Source of the DNA: Hyperoplus lanceolatus
Taxonomy: Eukaryota > Chordata > Actinopteri > Uranoscopiformes > Ammodytidae
Assembly (NCBI GenBank): GCA_026929865.2
Contig: CM049413.1
Span: 10,672,001-10,736,000, forward strand
Reading direction: 5' to 3'
DNA length: 64,000 nt
Positions 34,312 to 46,446 of the stretch are shown here, in pieces. Position 1 is the stretch's first letter; each line of letters starts with the position of its first letter. The notes under the pieces are model-generated. The model did no database searches. It was not told where the DNA came from and worked only from the letters and a program-made list of their open reading frames with translations. Made by a program: the position numbers and the translations under genes.

Positions 34312-36660
34312 TAAAGGGGAGTCCCTCCTGCCCTCCCTTCACACCGTTTTCCCCTTCCCCTTTCCCCCTGCTGACGGGCTCCCTCTCAGTGGCAAAGGAA
34401 GGGGTGGGGCATAGAAATGGAGCATCACAATCTGCCTGCAAGGCCCCCTCCTTTAGGGCGACAGGCCAGCTCTCCACGGGGCTCTGAGTCCTTCTCCACT
34501 CATGTCTTGAAGGGTGCAGCACATGTACAAATGGCTGCCGCGATGTACTATAAAAAAGCGCAAATGTGCAAGGAATGAAGCAACTCTGCTGTCACTGCCC
34601 ACCGACACTTACTGTTTAGGAACTGTCTAAATCTCGCAATTTGTCAACCAATTTAAACCACAGATGCCAAAGGTGGGGACTGTGTGAATTGAGTTCTACT
34701 TTTAACCCACTGTATATTTTTATTTATATGTTACTCTTTTTTGTTTTAGCCGGTCACAGTACTGTACGTTTCTGTTTCATCATAGCTGAGTTGACGTGCA
34801 CTGTTTGCTTTCAAGTAGTATTTCTCCTAACTACTCCAGCTTTAAAACACATTAGATTAAAGCCATTCAGGCACTGTCACTGCCAGCTTCTTTTACTTCA
34901 TAACTGATCTGCAATAATACATGACACAGTCTAAAACAGAGGTACATTCAGATACCACTACACCACACTACTAAAGCATACAAATCTTGGTAAAATTTGC
35001 TCATGAAACACGACTCCAGTCTGTGGGAGATCACTCACGATTGATATTGCTGCTCAGAAGTTGGTCAGTAGTTTTCACTGTAAACCTCACTGTTCATATT
35101 GTATGTGATATAGAACTATCATTATGTATGTACTGTATGTATACTGTGTTATTTTCATTTGTAACATTATAATTAACCTTCTGAGGCCATATGAAGTCTG
35201 TACTGTACAGTAAGCACTTTGCCAGTATAGTTTCTTATCGAAGATGGGATTAAAGTGTATTAATAAAAGGTCACTTCTCCTCCAGCTGTTCATAAGTCAG
35301 TCAACCAACTCAGGAATCTTGAATGATTTCTGACAATGGGCACTTGATCATTTTTATCACAAGGCAGTGATAATTAACTGTCCGCTGTATTCTTTGCATC
35401 GCTGGTATCACAACTATTTTAGTAAATGCTGTAAATCATTAAATATAGTAAGGTGCAAAATAAGAGTATTTGTGACCCAGTTAGTTGCACCTGTTTTTAT
35501 ACTGTCTGTATATTTGTTAGTGAAAGTTTTTGTGTATGTGTGGTGTAAGATAATTTTTTATGTTTATCGTTGCAAATCATTTTATGCAAAATATTTCTAC
35601 AGTAAATGTACAAAAGAAAACTATTATATTCTATGAAGTTGTTCTTATTTTGTTAAGTGCAGTCCAGTTTTAGCAATAAGTATTCCATACCGTGCAATGT
35701 ATGGACCCTATGAACCTAGCTTTCTATTCAGGCAAAGAAATAATTGGTGAAATGAATATGTTGTGTCTGTATCTTTGTCTGTGCGTAGCTACAGTGACTA
35801 TATAGACAATAGCTTACGTGCCTTGTCAAAGGTCTTTCTGTGCAACTCTTGTACTGATAATTTTAAATGTTCAAAACAGATGAACAGGTTCACACACAGT
35901 GGCACGGAAATGCCAAAGACACAACACCAATACTTTCAACAAGCGCAAACCAGTACATAGCTCATTTTCAGAAGCTTCTGTCTATTGTTGCGTTATTCCA
36001 GGTCTGTGTGAATGTGGTAGCCTAAGCCACCCACTCAAAACGATGTTACTGAAATGTATCTTCCTCTTTCAAGTGTCACTCTCTCTCTCTCTCTGTGTGT
36101 GCTCTCCTATCACAGCTCTAGTATTTGTTCACAACTTAAAAGCTCTGTAATCGATATTAAGGTACTGTGTTTTTGTTATTTGAAATGATCAGTGAATGTC
36201 AAATTATTGTACATCAAAAATGACGTCAGTGATTTTTCACCTAACAGCTCCTTTGTAAAAACTAAATCTTTTAGTTTTAATTCAAATTGTTCCCCTACAC
36301 ACGTGGACCATTTGATATTTAAAAAAAGAGTGTCTGTACAAGTGACATCTGCTAACCAGGAGGCGTACTTATTATTACACAATAGTGTTTATTTTGATGA
36401 AAAATGCCCTATTTTCTCATTACATTAGTTCCAACATAAATATATTGGCTCATAGTGGTGGATAAACTGTAAACAACAACAAAAGGTTGGAGATTTTAAC
36501 CCTCCGTTGTCACTCCAGAATCACTCAGTAAAATTGCATTTGTTTTTGTGATGTTCAGACACGTGACATCAGTGAAGCACTTAGCATCCTGTTGTTAGAT
36601 TGAATGATGACTACTGACATGGCCCGACCGATGCAAAGCAATAAAAAGTGAATACATGGT
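34312..36660 (+). other. slc4a7: Probable slc4a7 3' UTR
   Basis: AT-rich sequence without a credible ORF. Poly(A) signals AATAAA occur at 35262-35267 and 36640-36645; the second would give a UTR of about 2.3 kb. Short ORFs in it lack any family resemblance. Confidence 0.6.
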
Positions 36661-37255
36661 GATTCTCTTCTGTCTTCATTTAAAACCTTAGAGGGGTTCT
36701 CTCCTCCACTTATGTTTGAGGTCATTTAGAAACATGTCTACATTGTTTAGTTTTAAAGCACTTCAGATAGAAGTGCCCTGTGCCCAGTACATTATCTTAT
36801 TTAAAGTTATTTTATAATCAAATTTTGAAAGAAAAAAAAGGTTTAGACAAAACAGCCCATACTACCAGCTAGAAAAACTTTTTTATTAAGGCACCTCCAG
36901 ATATCATTCAGAGTAGATGCTCTTTTAGGTTAAAGGGGACATATTATGCAAAATCTCGGTTTTAAAGGTGTATTTCCAAGGTCTACTAGAAAAGGTTTTC
37001 TTGGTTTATTGTTCAAAAAACTCAATAGTTTTCTACCATTTCCCATTTCTTCATCGCCTTTTCCAGCCTCTTCTGCCCTCTATCTCAAAAGGTAGGTTTT
37101 GACAGCTTACCCCCCTTCGCAAGAATACTAGTCTGCTCTGACTGGTCAGATCTACATGGGCGTGCATGCACCGCCCTGCTCATTTACTCTATACCTACCT
37201 ACGTGGGCATGGCACACACCCAGCTGTCAGTTTTGTTTACTTTTGGCCAATGCAG

Positions 37256-37422
37256 CATGGAGACCAATGTAAACATGTTTAGCTTCATTTCTACCACAAA
37301 TATCGGCACACTAACCAGTTCTAAACTAAAAGATGTACAACTGAACCTGTTCAGACAGGAGTCTGAGCTGAAAACTGTGAAAATGGCATCAAGATTTCTG
37401 ATTTCCCTGACATTATCCTCAG
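37256..37422 (+). CDS. Unidentified ORF tail, plus strand, penultimate exon
   Basis: After a possible acceptor (CCAATGCAG), an open frame from ATG 37257 reads METNVNMFSFISTTNIGTLT, then KLKDVQLNLFRQESELKTVK and MASRFLISLTLSSG. It ends with donor GTAAAT at phase 1. I do not recognise the protein. It could be a small gene, a captured 3' fragment or part of a transposon. Confidence 0.4.
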
Positions 37423-37532
37423 GTAAATACTGTTTAATTATGTCACAGTCAATAACATAATTTGAGCTAAGTAGTTATGCAAAAACTCTCTAAACTGGTA
37501 ACATACACCCTGTTTTACGTTTGTCTTTACAG

Positions 37533-37582
37533 GTCTGTGGAATGATCTACAGCCCAGTGGAGTGAAAAAGCTTTGGTTGTGA
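37533..37582 (+). CDS. Unidentified ORF tail, plus strand, last exon
   Basis: Acceptor TTTACAG joins in phase to give GLWNDLQPSGVKKLWL then TGA. A poly(A) signal AATAAA at 37796-37801 follows after 213 nt. Phase agreement with the previous exon and the poly(A) signal are the evidence. Confidence 0.4.
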
Positions 37583-38030
37583 ACCGATACTGAGTTGTCA
37601 TGTAAAAATGTACAGTAACCATAATGGAAAAGAATGTATCCTGAATCATGTCAAGATTCACTGGAAAGGCATTATCTTTTGTAAAATGTATGGTTGAAAT
37701 AATTATGCTTTAGGTTTGTCAGAGCTGCAAATTATCTGACAACATTTCAATATCTAGTAGATAATGTATCATTTGTATTGTGATCACTCATTCATAATAA
37801 AGTTTTACCGTTAAAAAATGTATTGTGTTGCTTACTGTCACTGTTTGCTACCTGTAGTAAAGGATTACTTGAAACTCACATTTTCATCTCGCTGAAGATT
37901 TTCTCTGATAAAACAGTATCATTACATTTTAAAAAGACCAAAAACATCCTTAAAAATAAAGCAGTTTATTCATAGCCAGTGGAATGAAAATATGAAGTGT
38001 ACATATCAAACAGAAGCAAAGCCATAACTT

Positions 38031-38166
38031 TTATGTAACTGTCCAGTTGTTGTTGGGCCCTGAAGAAGACCACCTGTCCCCCCCAGTGAACAAATCCTCC
38101 TCTGAAGCAACGGATAGTGTGACGGTCTTGGTGGCTCTGTCCGGCTCCATCAGTTCACTCAGACAC
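38031..38166 (-). CDS. Unidentified ORF tail, minus strand, last exon
   Basis: Minus-strand exon after acceptor TTTTACAG, reading CLSELMEPDRATKTVTLSVA, SEEDLFTGGDRWSSSGPNNN, WTVT, stop TAA at 38031-38033. Its phase matches the upstream exon at 39492-39598 (AT+G = Met). A minus-strand AATAAA lies at 37965-37970. Function unknown. Confidence 0.45.
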
Positions 38167-38440
38167 CTGTAAAACATGGCACATTCAATGTTACATCATG
38201 TAGCCTAGCTGACATGTATAGGCCTACATCATACATCTGTTATGGCAAAGCTACAACAAATTCAGTACAGCCCTGGCTCGATAAGCAACAAGTTCTGAGT
38301 GATACTGTGTGCTTTTTGAAATATAATGGACAGGAAACAAACACCAGCAGAGACAACTTACAGTATTCCTGTCTATGTGTACATTACACTGGAGATCATG
38401 TAATAGGCCTACTGCTGCTTGTACTACAGGTTTATTTTGC

Positions 38441-39043
38441 TTAAAGAGGACCTATGATGCTTTTTGACTTTTATGACCTATAAACGTTGTTATGATGATT
38501 CATAGTCATGCTTAACCATACTAAATTATCAAATAATGACTTACATGCATTTCGACATATTCCCTGCTGACCGTCTGGGGTGTCTGTGCAGAGCACTAAA
38601 CACTATTCTAGCCAGTCGAGAAGCGGTCTACCCTTTCATAATTTGTGACGTCGCATAAAACTTTGTGACGTCTCCACGCGGATGTTTCCATGTATGGTAA
38701 GGTAAGGCTGTCACTTCCCTGTTCGCGTCTGCCTCGCGCCCTTATAGGTCCATGCTCGTGCTTCCCGCCACTGAAAGTGTTCCGGAAGGAAGGTAACCAA
38801 TCACAACGGAGTGGGGTTTGCAGGAGGGGGGGGGGGGGGGAGCGGAGATGGCCGAAGCACAGGCGGAGGGAGCCGAAGCACAAACACTCAAGTGTTGACA
38901 GGATGTGCTGGATCGCCAAAATAAGAGAAAGAGCTTCCCGAAAATCTACATAGTTTTTTGTGATGTGATTCGTGTCAGGTTGCTCTATAGCAGTGTAAAA
39001 CAAGAAATTAAGACCAGAAAAGTAGCATAATAGGTCCTCTTAA
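38441..39043 (+). mobile_element. TTAAAGAGGACC MITE, 603 bp (copy B)
   Basis: The ends TTAAAGAGGACCTATGATGC and GCATAATAGGTCCTCTTAA are inverted. Its body is the reverse complement of the element at 28858-29406. It contains a 15-nt G run at 38826-38840. Sits in the intron of the minus-strand ORF tail. Confidence 0.8.
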
Positions 39044-39491
39044 AAAAAAACGGCACTTTGTCCCGCATTCTCCCGCACAAACGTAGTCTTTGTCCCACAT
39101 CTGGTGAATTGGGATCTGGTCACCCTAACTACACACTGTCCGCAGACTTATTGCGGTGTGTACTTGAGCTATACAATCAGATAGGTAGCAGGATGAAGCT
39201 ATTAAAAAAATACTCTTCAGTTTCCAACATACCCTACAGTTTCACCGTCTGTTTTTCACTCAGGGGCTGTCACGGCAGGACTAACGTGAGCTCACAAAAG
39301 AGCCAAATAACAGTCACAGCAAAAGACTCACAGCTCTAACGGTAAAGCTAGCGGGCGCTAATGCTAACGACTAAACCCCGCATTCTCTCATTTCAGTCGG
39401 TGTTGGTTATTATAGGAGGGATAAAATAAAGCACATTACAGACATTGAACTAACAAACGGACATAATTATTTTTAAAATAGGACTACTTAC

Positions 39492-39598
39492 ATTTCGGAC
39501 GGATGGTGTCTCTCAGTCTTCCTGGCACAGTCTCCTCCACACTCCAGTAAAAAGGCTTTGATCACACTAACAGATTGCAAACCTTTGCTGGAGATAGC
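39492..39598 (-). CDS. Unidentified ORF tail, minus strand, upstream exon
   Basis: Minus-strand open exon after acceptor TTTGTTAG, reading AISSKGLQSVSVIKAFLLEC, GGDCARKTERHHPSE plus AT, then donor GTAAGT. It splices in phase to 38166. A stop lies immediately upstream of the acceptor, so earlier exons are required but were not found. No family recognised. Confidence 0.42.
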
Positions 39599-40498
39599 CT
39601 AACAAAAAATGAAGTAAATCCATTCAGCCCTAGTGTGCTTCGAGGCTGGGGTGTGATGGTAGCTTGAGGTTGAGCTCACACTGCAGCATGCTTCTCCTCT
39701 GTTGTTGCATGAGCGAGTGGAGGCTCAGCCAGGTGTGTGTGGTTACCAACGGGGCGTCTTGATTTGCCAATCAACTGCCGAGTTTCTGGTGAGCTTTCCC
39801 GTGGGAGTATTTATGATAATGAAAACCGACCGATTTCGTCATCAGTCGGTGTTTTTTTTGAAGAAACCTTCAAATCCCCCCTTTTTCGAAATAAATGTCC
39901 CAGAAGAAACTGACATATTTGTCTTTTTGAAGCTTGTGTGTGCTGGTAGGGACGCCAATAACCTAAACAGTGTGCCCAAACACCGGCAATGTTTGGTTTT
40001 TCATAATATGTCCCCTTTAAGGTGCACGAAGGACTGCTGAAAAATGCATCCACTTATTTTTCTGCCAAAAATATGGTCAGGGTAATTTAGTTTTGAAACA
40101 AGACGGATACAAGACAATTAATAAAAATGCAATGGGGTGCAACACCATTAAATATAAAAAAGGCCATCATAGGATACAAAGGATAAGGGTATCCCCTCTA
40201 AAATAATCCTGTGTTGGTTGAGCTGTAGTCTAAACCTTCCGTCTGTTTAAACGAGGACAACTCTAATGGATTCATGTATAGAGACCTAATGTGAAAGTTT
40301 ACGATTTAGAAGCAGCTTGGGGATGTTTTTTTATATTACAGACTAAAGGTGGCAGCAGAGATCTGTCCCACACACTTCACTTGTAGAGTACTGCAGAAAC
40401 AAACACGTCTATTTTTTCCAATAGTATCCAGCTGCAGCCCCGGAAACAAACACCCTGGCGTGACAACAACCATAGACATTATAAAGTATAATGTCTAT

Positions 40499-41397
40499 CA
40501 GAGCCGGCCCGAGGCATAAGCGAACTAAGCGGCCGCTTAGGGCCCCTGACTGCCTGGGGGGCCCCCTAAATTTTTTATTTTTTTTATTTAATTTTTTTTT
40601 AGTTTGTGTGTTTGATATTAACATCATACTATGCAAATGTGAGTTGTCATACAAAAAAAGGAATAAAATGTTTTGGTCTAGATAATTAATAGCCTAAAAA
40701 TGTAATTAGTTCATCTCGGAGGAAATCCGAAATTATCTGATCATGTCACGTTCACATCCATGCACAGTGTGTATTGAGTTTATTTAAAAACAATTGGAAA
40801 TGGGGCTGCCCTCAGTTGCCCATGCACTGTGTATAGTCTATAGCCTATTTCAGCCTTGTCTGTGGAAAAAAAGATAGAGTAGCTGGATAACAGAGTTCTT
40901 CTGCTTCGTTCCTCACACTGCATTTAAATGCATTTACTATATTACAGAGAAATATGTCCCGTAAAAGAAAAAGAGCTCCACGCCCAACCCATAATATTTT
41001 ATTTTATATTAATATTTTTATGGAAAATCCATGTGTCGTTCTTCAATAGCTTCTAATTCATCTGACCCAGTGTCTCCAAATTATTTGTTCATACAAGATT
41101 TCTCAGATTTAGCCTCTTAATTTTCCTCTCAAAGTGCACCAGATTCATGCTCATGCATTTCACTTTAAAAAGGTTAAAAAAATCTCCCGGGGGGCATACC
41201 CCCGGACCCCCCTAAGAGGGTCTGAATCTCGGCTGTCTAATATTTTCGCACAGCCGCACAGTGGAGGCACTAGCGGAAAACACTGGGTGTGTGAATGATA
41301 TTTAACAAAGATCTATAGTTTCAGCAGCGCTAACATTGGAGAGGGGCCCCCTAATCATATTTCGCTTAGGGCCCCCTGAAGGCTTGGGCCGGCTCTG
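40499..41397 (+). mobile_element. Non-autonomous hAT element, 899 bp
   Basis: It starts CAGAGCCGGCCC and ends GGGCCGGCTCTG, with ATGTCTAT (8 bp) on both sides (40491-40498, 41398-41405). hAT by end sequence and duplication size. Only a short transposase-like start (MSRKRKRAPRPT near 40954) is visible. Confidence 0.88.
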
Positions 41398-41518
41398 ATG
41401 TCTATGACAACAACACCCAGGCGTGACGGAAGTAACTGTGGTGTGACGGACATTACTTGTATATTTTATCTTTGCAACGTCATAAGCTTCTAAGTTGTAA
41501 ACAAAGTCAAACAGTAAC

Positions 41519-41607
41519 AAGACCGCAGACCTAATAAGTTTGTGTTATTTATATTGTTTTGGCGATTAGGTTCAGGCATCACAGCTGGGTGGTTAGGGTT
41601 AGGGCAA
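41519..41607. repeat. Direct repeat, left copy
   Basis: AAGACCGCAGACC to GGGTTAGGGCAA. A second copy in the same orientation is at 46700-46795 with small differences (extra GATAGGCTA). Confidence 0.85.
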
Positions 41608-41784
41608 GGGGACAGGGAGAGGTTAGAATATAGGCCGTGTTCGGACTGCCATACTAACGTCCTACTCATACTCATTTTGACTTCAATTTGAGTATGTGAC
41701 GGTTTGGTATGCGAGTTTGGGTATGCGAGAAATTCCCGGATGAGTACTAACTTCCGGGAAGATTTTGGGTATGAATCGATTGTA

Positions 41785-42551
41785 TAGAGCTGTTAAGCGG
41801 AAGTGGTGGAATTACGGGGCATGGGACCTATCGGCTGAAAAAAAATTAATGGGAGTCTATGGAAAGTGATCTACTATTTTCTGGTCCCAGTCATTAAATG
41901 CCTTGGATTACATATATGTTTTGTATGGGTCTAAATGATAATTTTTCATGTGAAGAGTTTGACGGTATGTTGTATGATTATTCGTCTAACGGCTTTTGAA
42001 AAAATGTTACGAGAACAACTACAAGTCTTGTCGCCTCTGTGACGTCACCTCAACACATTGCCTCCACTTCTCGACTGACAGTGCAAATGCTAATGCTAAT
42101 GGCTGGCGTGGACAACGCCAACAACCTCCCCACTCGAGAAATTGAAACTCTCCACATGTCCACTTGTGTAGTGGTTTTCGCCACGCTGAAGACTTTTGTC
42201 TTGTCATTGAAAGAAGGCGGTAAAGTGCATTAAAGACACAGCCATGTTTCTGAGTTAAGCGGGTGCAAGTGGTGGTGACGTATATCATAAGTGTCAAGAG
42301 CAGCGAAGAGATGTAGTCCACAAAAGCGCTCTGCACAAAACCTGACCGTATCCAGCTTCTACTTGCTAAATGGTTCCATTCTTTGCACGAAAAAATACCA
42401 TCTAAATCCATACAAAACATATGTGTAATCGAAGGCATTTCATGACTGGGACCAGAAAATAATACATTTCTTTCCATTGACTACCGTTGTAATTTTTCGA
42501 GCCGATAGGTCCCATGCCCCGGAAGTAAGGGACTTCCGCTTAACAGCTCTA
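41785..42551. mobile_element. TA-flanked MITE with ~200-bp inverted repeats
   Basis: TAGAGCTGTTAAGCGGAAGT and its inverse are flanked by TA (41783-41784, 42552-42553). The inverted homology extends inward past CTGGTCCCAGTCAT. A 152-codon minus-strand ORF inside (42019-42477) runs across the repeat arms and shows no protein motif. Confidence 0.75.
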
Positions 42552-42873
42552 TACTTTTCCTACTCAACCGCCCCACAATGCACTGGGTCAATTCTACCCG
42601 CCCAGGAAAATGAAATATTTTCGAGCAAGTTGCTAGGCAACGACATTGTTTGGGGTCCGCGATCCATGTCCGCGATCTGACAGCTGTACGTGCAGTCATT
42701 CATAAACTCTTACAATAGATAAGAGATGAAGATAAATACCTAACAACATTAGAGTTACCAAGTGAAATGAGTGTTGTGAGTCTGATAGTGGAGAGAGATC
42801 AGAACAGATCGCTGTTCCACACACTGCCACAGACAGCTGAGTGCTGTGATGAGGGACAGAGAGCGTTGGAGGG

Positions 42874-44900
42874 GGGACCGCCTTCCATTCCGACATACCG
42901 CCACTCCGACATTGACGCTAACAGCGGACGCCATTCCGACATATAAATTCCGACATAGCCTATAGGCCTATATCTGCCTATCTCTACTCTCTATGCCACT
43001 TTGCCTCTCTCTCTCTCTCTCTACACTCTGTAGGCTATAGCCTATGCAACTTCTCTTCTCTCTCACACAAGCACCAAAAAGAAAACGTGAAAATAAAGCT
43101 CATTTTGGGTCAAAACAATTTTATACAATCTCTCTAGTGTTGACTTTTTACGACCTAGCCTACTTGTAGGGGGAAACCCCAGTCTTCTATTAAAACCATC
43201 CACCGCTGCATGTAACAATATTACATTGGTGCAGTTTGTAGCCTATTTATCAATGTGGCAGGTTGCGAGACAAGTGCAGGCTGAGTTTTTTCAGCACCCC
43301 ATGGTGAGAATATGTTCACGCTGCTATGTGCGTCTGTTTTATGTTGGCGAGCCAAGTATAGCCTATATTTTAGAGAAGTTTCACATCAGGCCAGCTATTA
43401 TGTAGCCTAGAGATGTGAGTCCTTTTATTTATTTATTTTTGCCTTCACCCGCCCAGAGTCAAGCAGCTCCGCACCGACAGCGTGTCATTCAAATCTGCTG
43501 CATCCAAATCATCCCGTAATCACCAATTTGATTTTGACATGCGTTTCAGCACTCCAATTACAATGAATCGACAAAGCGATCAACTTTACTGTGGCTTTTT
43601 CCACTTGGTAGCCTAGTGCTGAGAAAAGCTTGCCAACTGCACTGTCCTTTACGCACCATCACTGCCGCAGTAATGTTTAGATTTCATAATTTGCATCAAA
43701 GCCCTTAGGATAATAAGAATGAGAGGCTTTATTGAAACGCAGTCCATGGGTGGTTATATTAACTGTGTCGGCTGAATTATTTAGCCTACCAAAAGTGTTA
43801 AAAGAAAGAAAACACATTTAAACCTCCAAAAGACCTGCCCCTGCACCCCGAATAGTCGAATCTCTGGACTGAAAAGGCAGATCTGGGGGGGGCGTAGATT
43901 CGGTCGAGAGGGCGACTGAGCCGCATCACTGGAGCTTCTCCCCGCGGGGAGAGCCAGCGAGTCGGGCAGGGCTGGAGCGGCTCTGCCCCAGCTACGCGAT
44001 GAAACTATAGGCTATTGGACCGGGGAATATAGGACCATTTTTAGCCGTGCATAAAACAAACGGGCTCATATTATCAAGTGCTGACATAATTATTTACGTT
44101 TGCAAGTCAGAAAGCCATAGCCTAATAAAAAAATTAAAACGACATTAAGCTAAACAGCCTGCTGCCTCCGCGACTTAATAGCCATACTTAACTAAAGTTT
44201 AGGTCTTTTCTCATATCAAATAAAAACTCATAGAAAAAGAAAAAAGCAGGCCCTAATGCACTGATAACAGTCTCTCTCGTCGTTCTCGCCCTCCTTTTCG
44301 GCATGGCATCATCCGTCTCTTCGGAGTCTATCAACTTGTAGTCCGATCAAACTTTATTCAAAGGTAGTCCATAATTCAAATAAAATTGTTTTCTAACGAA
44401 AAAGTAAAAAAAATTGGGGCCCTAGTGCGATATTTCAGTGCTTCTTAATTGTTTCAAATAAAGGTTTGCGCAATGCCGCAGATTAGCCTATTTGATTGTA
44501 CATTACGTGTGTCCTTTTCCCCCTCTGAGAGCTACTTTAAAGAATACAAATGAGGGAGAGAGCTACTTGTGTAGCCTACATTATGTGTAACGTTTATTCA
44601 AATGGCAAGTTTGTATAAAAATCCAACTCTTTGGAATTATAATCTATCAGTGATTCGCATGCAGGCACAAATATGCGGGAGAACACGAAACAAGTGTGTC
44701 GGAATGGATAGGCTAACCTTTTATTTGTCTCTCTTCTATGCAATATTCATGTAAGGTTAAAACAATAGACACAACCCCCCCACACAAAAAAAAAGTCGGG
44801 ATGGCGGTAAAGGCTAGCCAACTAAAAGGTGTCGGAATGGGGGGTTGTCGGAATGGCGGTATGTCGGAATGGCGGCATGTCGGAATGGGAGCATGTAACC
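42874..44900. mobile_element. Unclassified DNA transposon with TCCGACAT subterminal arrays and 9-bp duplication
   Basis: Flanked by GTTGGAGGG at 42865-42873 and 44901-44909. The left end holds four ATTCCGACAT-type units, while the right end holds about six inverted units (TGTCGGAATGGCGG). 2,027 bp, no ORF over ~75 codons in the interior, so non-autonomous. The subterminal units look like transposase-binding sites (inference). Confidence 0.8.
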
Positions 44901-45030
44901 GTTGGAGGGATCCTCCGCCTCAAAAAAACACAATTATAAAACAAGAGGTTTAAAACACAGATGATGAACACAGGACTGTAAAAATCGAGTTAAATATCTA
45001 ACCTGTAGAGGGCGGTTATACGCTAAACAG

Positions 45031-46446
45031 TAGGGGTGTAACGATACACGTATTTGTACCGTACCGTGACGGTACAGGCACGTATTTGGTGTTACAGAGG
45101 TGGACCGCAGTCCGTTCGTGGCGTAGCCTACATAGCGTCAATATATGGCGAATGTACAGTCTTGTTTTGCGGTGTGGAACTTAAAACTTCTAGTCGGAGT
45201 TCCCCCCGGACCATTTAGCCTCCGGTTCGCTCGCACGTGCGCAGTACGGCGCAGTAGCAGCCAGCGAGAGTCTGTTACTGTTATCTCCATGGTGAGCACA
45301 GCATGAGGGTGCAGTGTTGCTAACTTAGCAACTTTTCAGAGCCCTCTGGCGACTTTTTTTTTCAAAAAAGCGACTAGCGACAAATCTAGCTACTTTTTCT
45401 GGTGTTATTGGTGACTTTTGGAGACTCTGTTGCTAAAGCATGTATCGCTCTTCACTTCTAAACGAGCAGCGGCTGGCTCCCGAGGCTCCCGAGGCTCCTG
45501 CCTCCTCCCAGAGCACTGACAGGCGGCCGAGTCCTCACGCAGCAGTCCCTCCCAGCTGCGGTCAGAGCAGGAGATACACACCTCTCCGCTCAAGTGTTCC
45601 GTTTGCATCACTATTAGCAGTTGTAGCAGCGTTCCCCCCTCTTCTACAGTCTATGAGTAGTGCAAATAAAGATGTTATACAGTGCTTTCGAACAGGGAGC
45701 GAACTGCATGGCGAAAGACAACAGGAAACCGGAGCTTGCAGGCGTACCCCTGTCATTCAAATCCCGCTTGAGGGATATCTTCGGATTCCAGTAGAATTAT
45801 GAAAACAGTGATAAACGTGTGGAACAATGTCGGCACACAGGTTATTGTTTCACCGCGATCGCCTATAGGAGCCAACCATGGACATATAAAGGGAGCCAAA
45901 AGGTCGAACATGCATACGCATTTGAAAAGGCACCATCCAGGTCTTACTATCGTCACTGAAGAAAAATCGAGCTGTGCAAACACAGACAGTATTTTCTTTT
46001 TTATACTGAAAATGCATAAGCTGTCATTTAATTAATGCTGCAGTTGCACTTTTATTTGATAATTGTTATATTTATAAGAGCACTTAGAGCTGCAGTAATA
46101 TATTTTTTTTTAAAGTAAAAAATACCTTAAAGAAGACATACCCTTTTTTTACATACCAGCTTACAGAGCCTGCTGAGCATTAACACTGGCTTTTTTTTCA
46201 CTGCAATTTTAGTTTATGCTGCACATTCACTAGTATTTAATAATTTATTTATTTATTGGAGAATTGCAGCAGTATTCCTTTCAGATTTGTTAGGCCTATG
46301 CATTTTATTTGTATGTTACATAGGCCTACTGTCAGCTAGTTAAAACTGTTCATTCTCCCTTAACTATGAACCGTACCGTAATGTACCGTGACTTCAAAAC
46401 CGAGGTACGTACCGAACCGTGACTTTAGTGTACCGTTACACCCCTA
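45031..46446 (+). mobile_element. hAT element, 1,416 bp, with BED-finger remnant
   Basis: It starts TAGGGGTGTAACGATAC and ends GTACCGTTACACCCCTA. CTAAACAG (8 bp) duplicated at 45023-45030 and 46447-46454. A plus-strand ORF at 45799-46035 contains SNMHTHLKRHHP, which looks like the His end of a BED zinc finger of a hAT transposase. The catalytic part is gone. Confidence 0.88.

Larger units (their letters stand above)
36930..40020. mobile_element. Segment bounded by inverted TTAAAGGGGACATATTATG ends, 3.1 kb
   Basis: The left end TTAAAGGGGACATATTATGC and right end CATAATATGTCCCCTTTAA are inverted copies of an end type common in fish MITEs. It is uncertain whether this is one element or two unpaired ends: the interior holds two convergent spliced ORF tails and a nested MITE (38441-39043). 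Confidence 0.5.

Noticed and set aside
41585-41607. GGTTAGGGTTAGGG-like telomeric repeat
   Set aside because: Only two units within a dispersed repeat, present again at 46770-46795; not an interstitial telomere array.
42019-42477. 152-codon minus-strand ORF
   Set aside because: Runs through the inverted arms of a MITE and shows no recognisable domain.
45299-45802. 120-codon Ser/Pro-rich ORF in the hAT element
   Set aside because: No domain; lies within a non-autonomous transposon and is probably chance.
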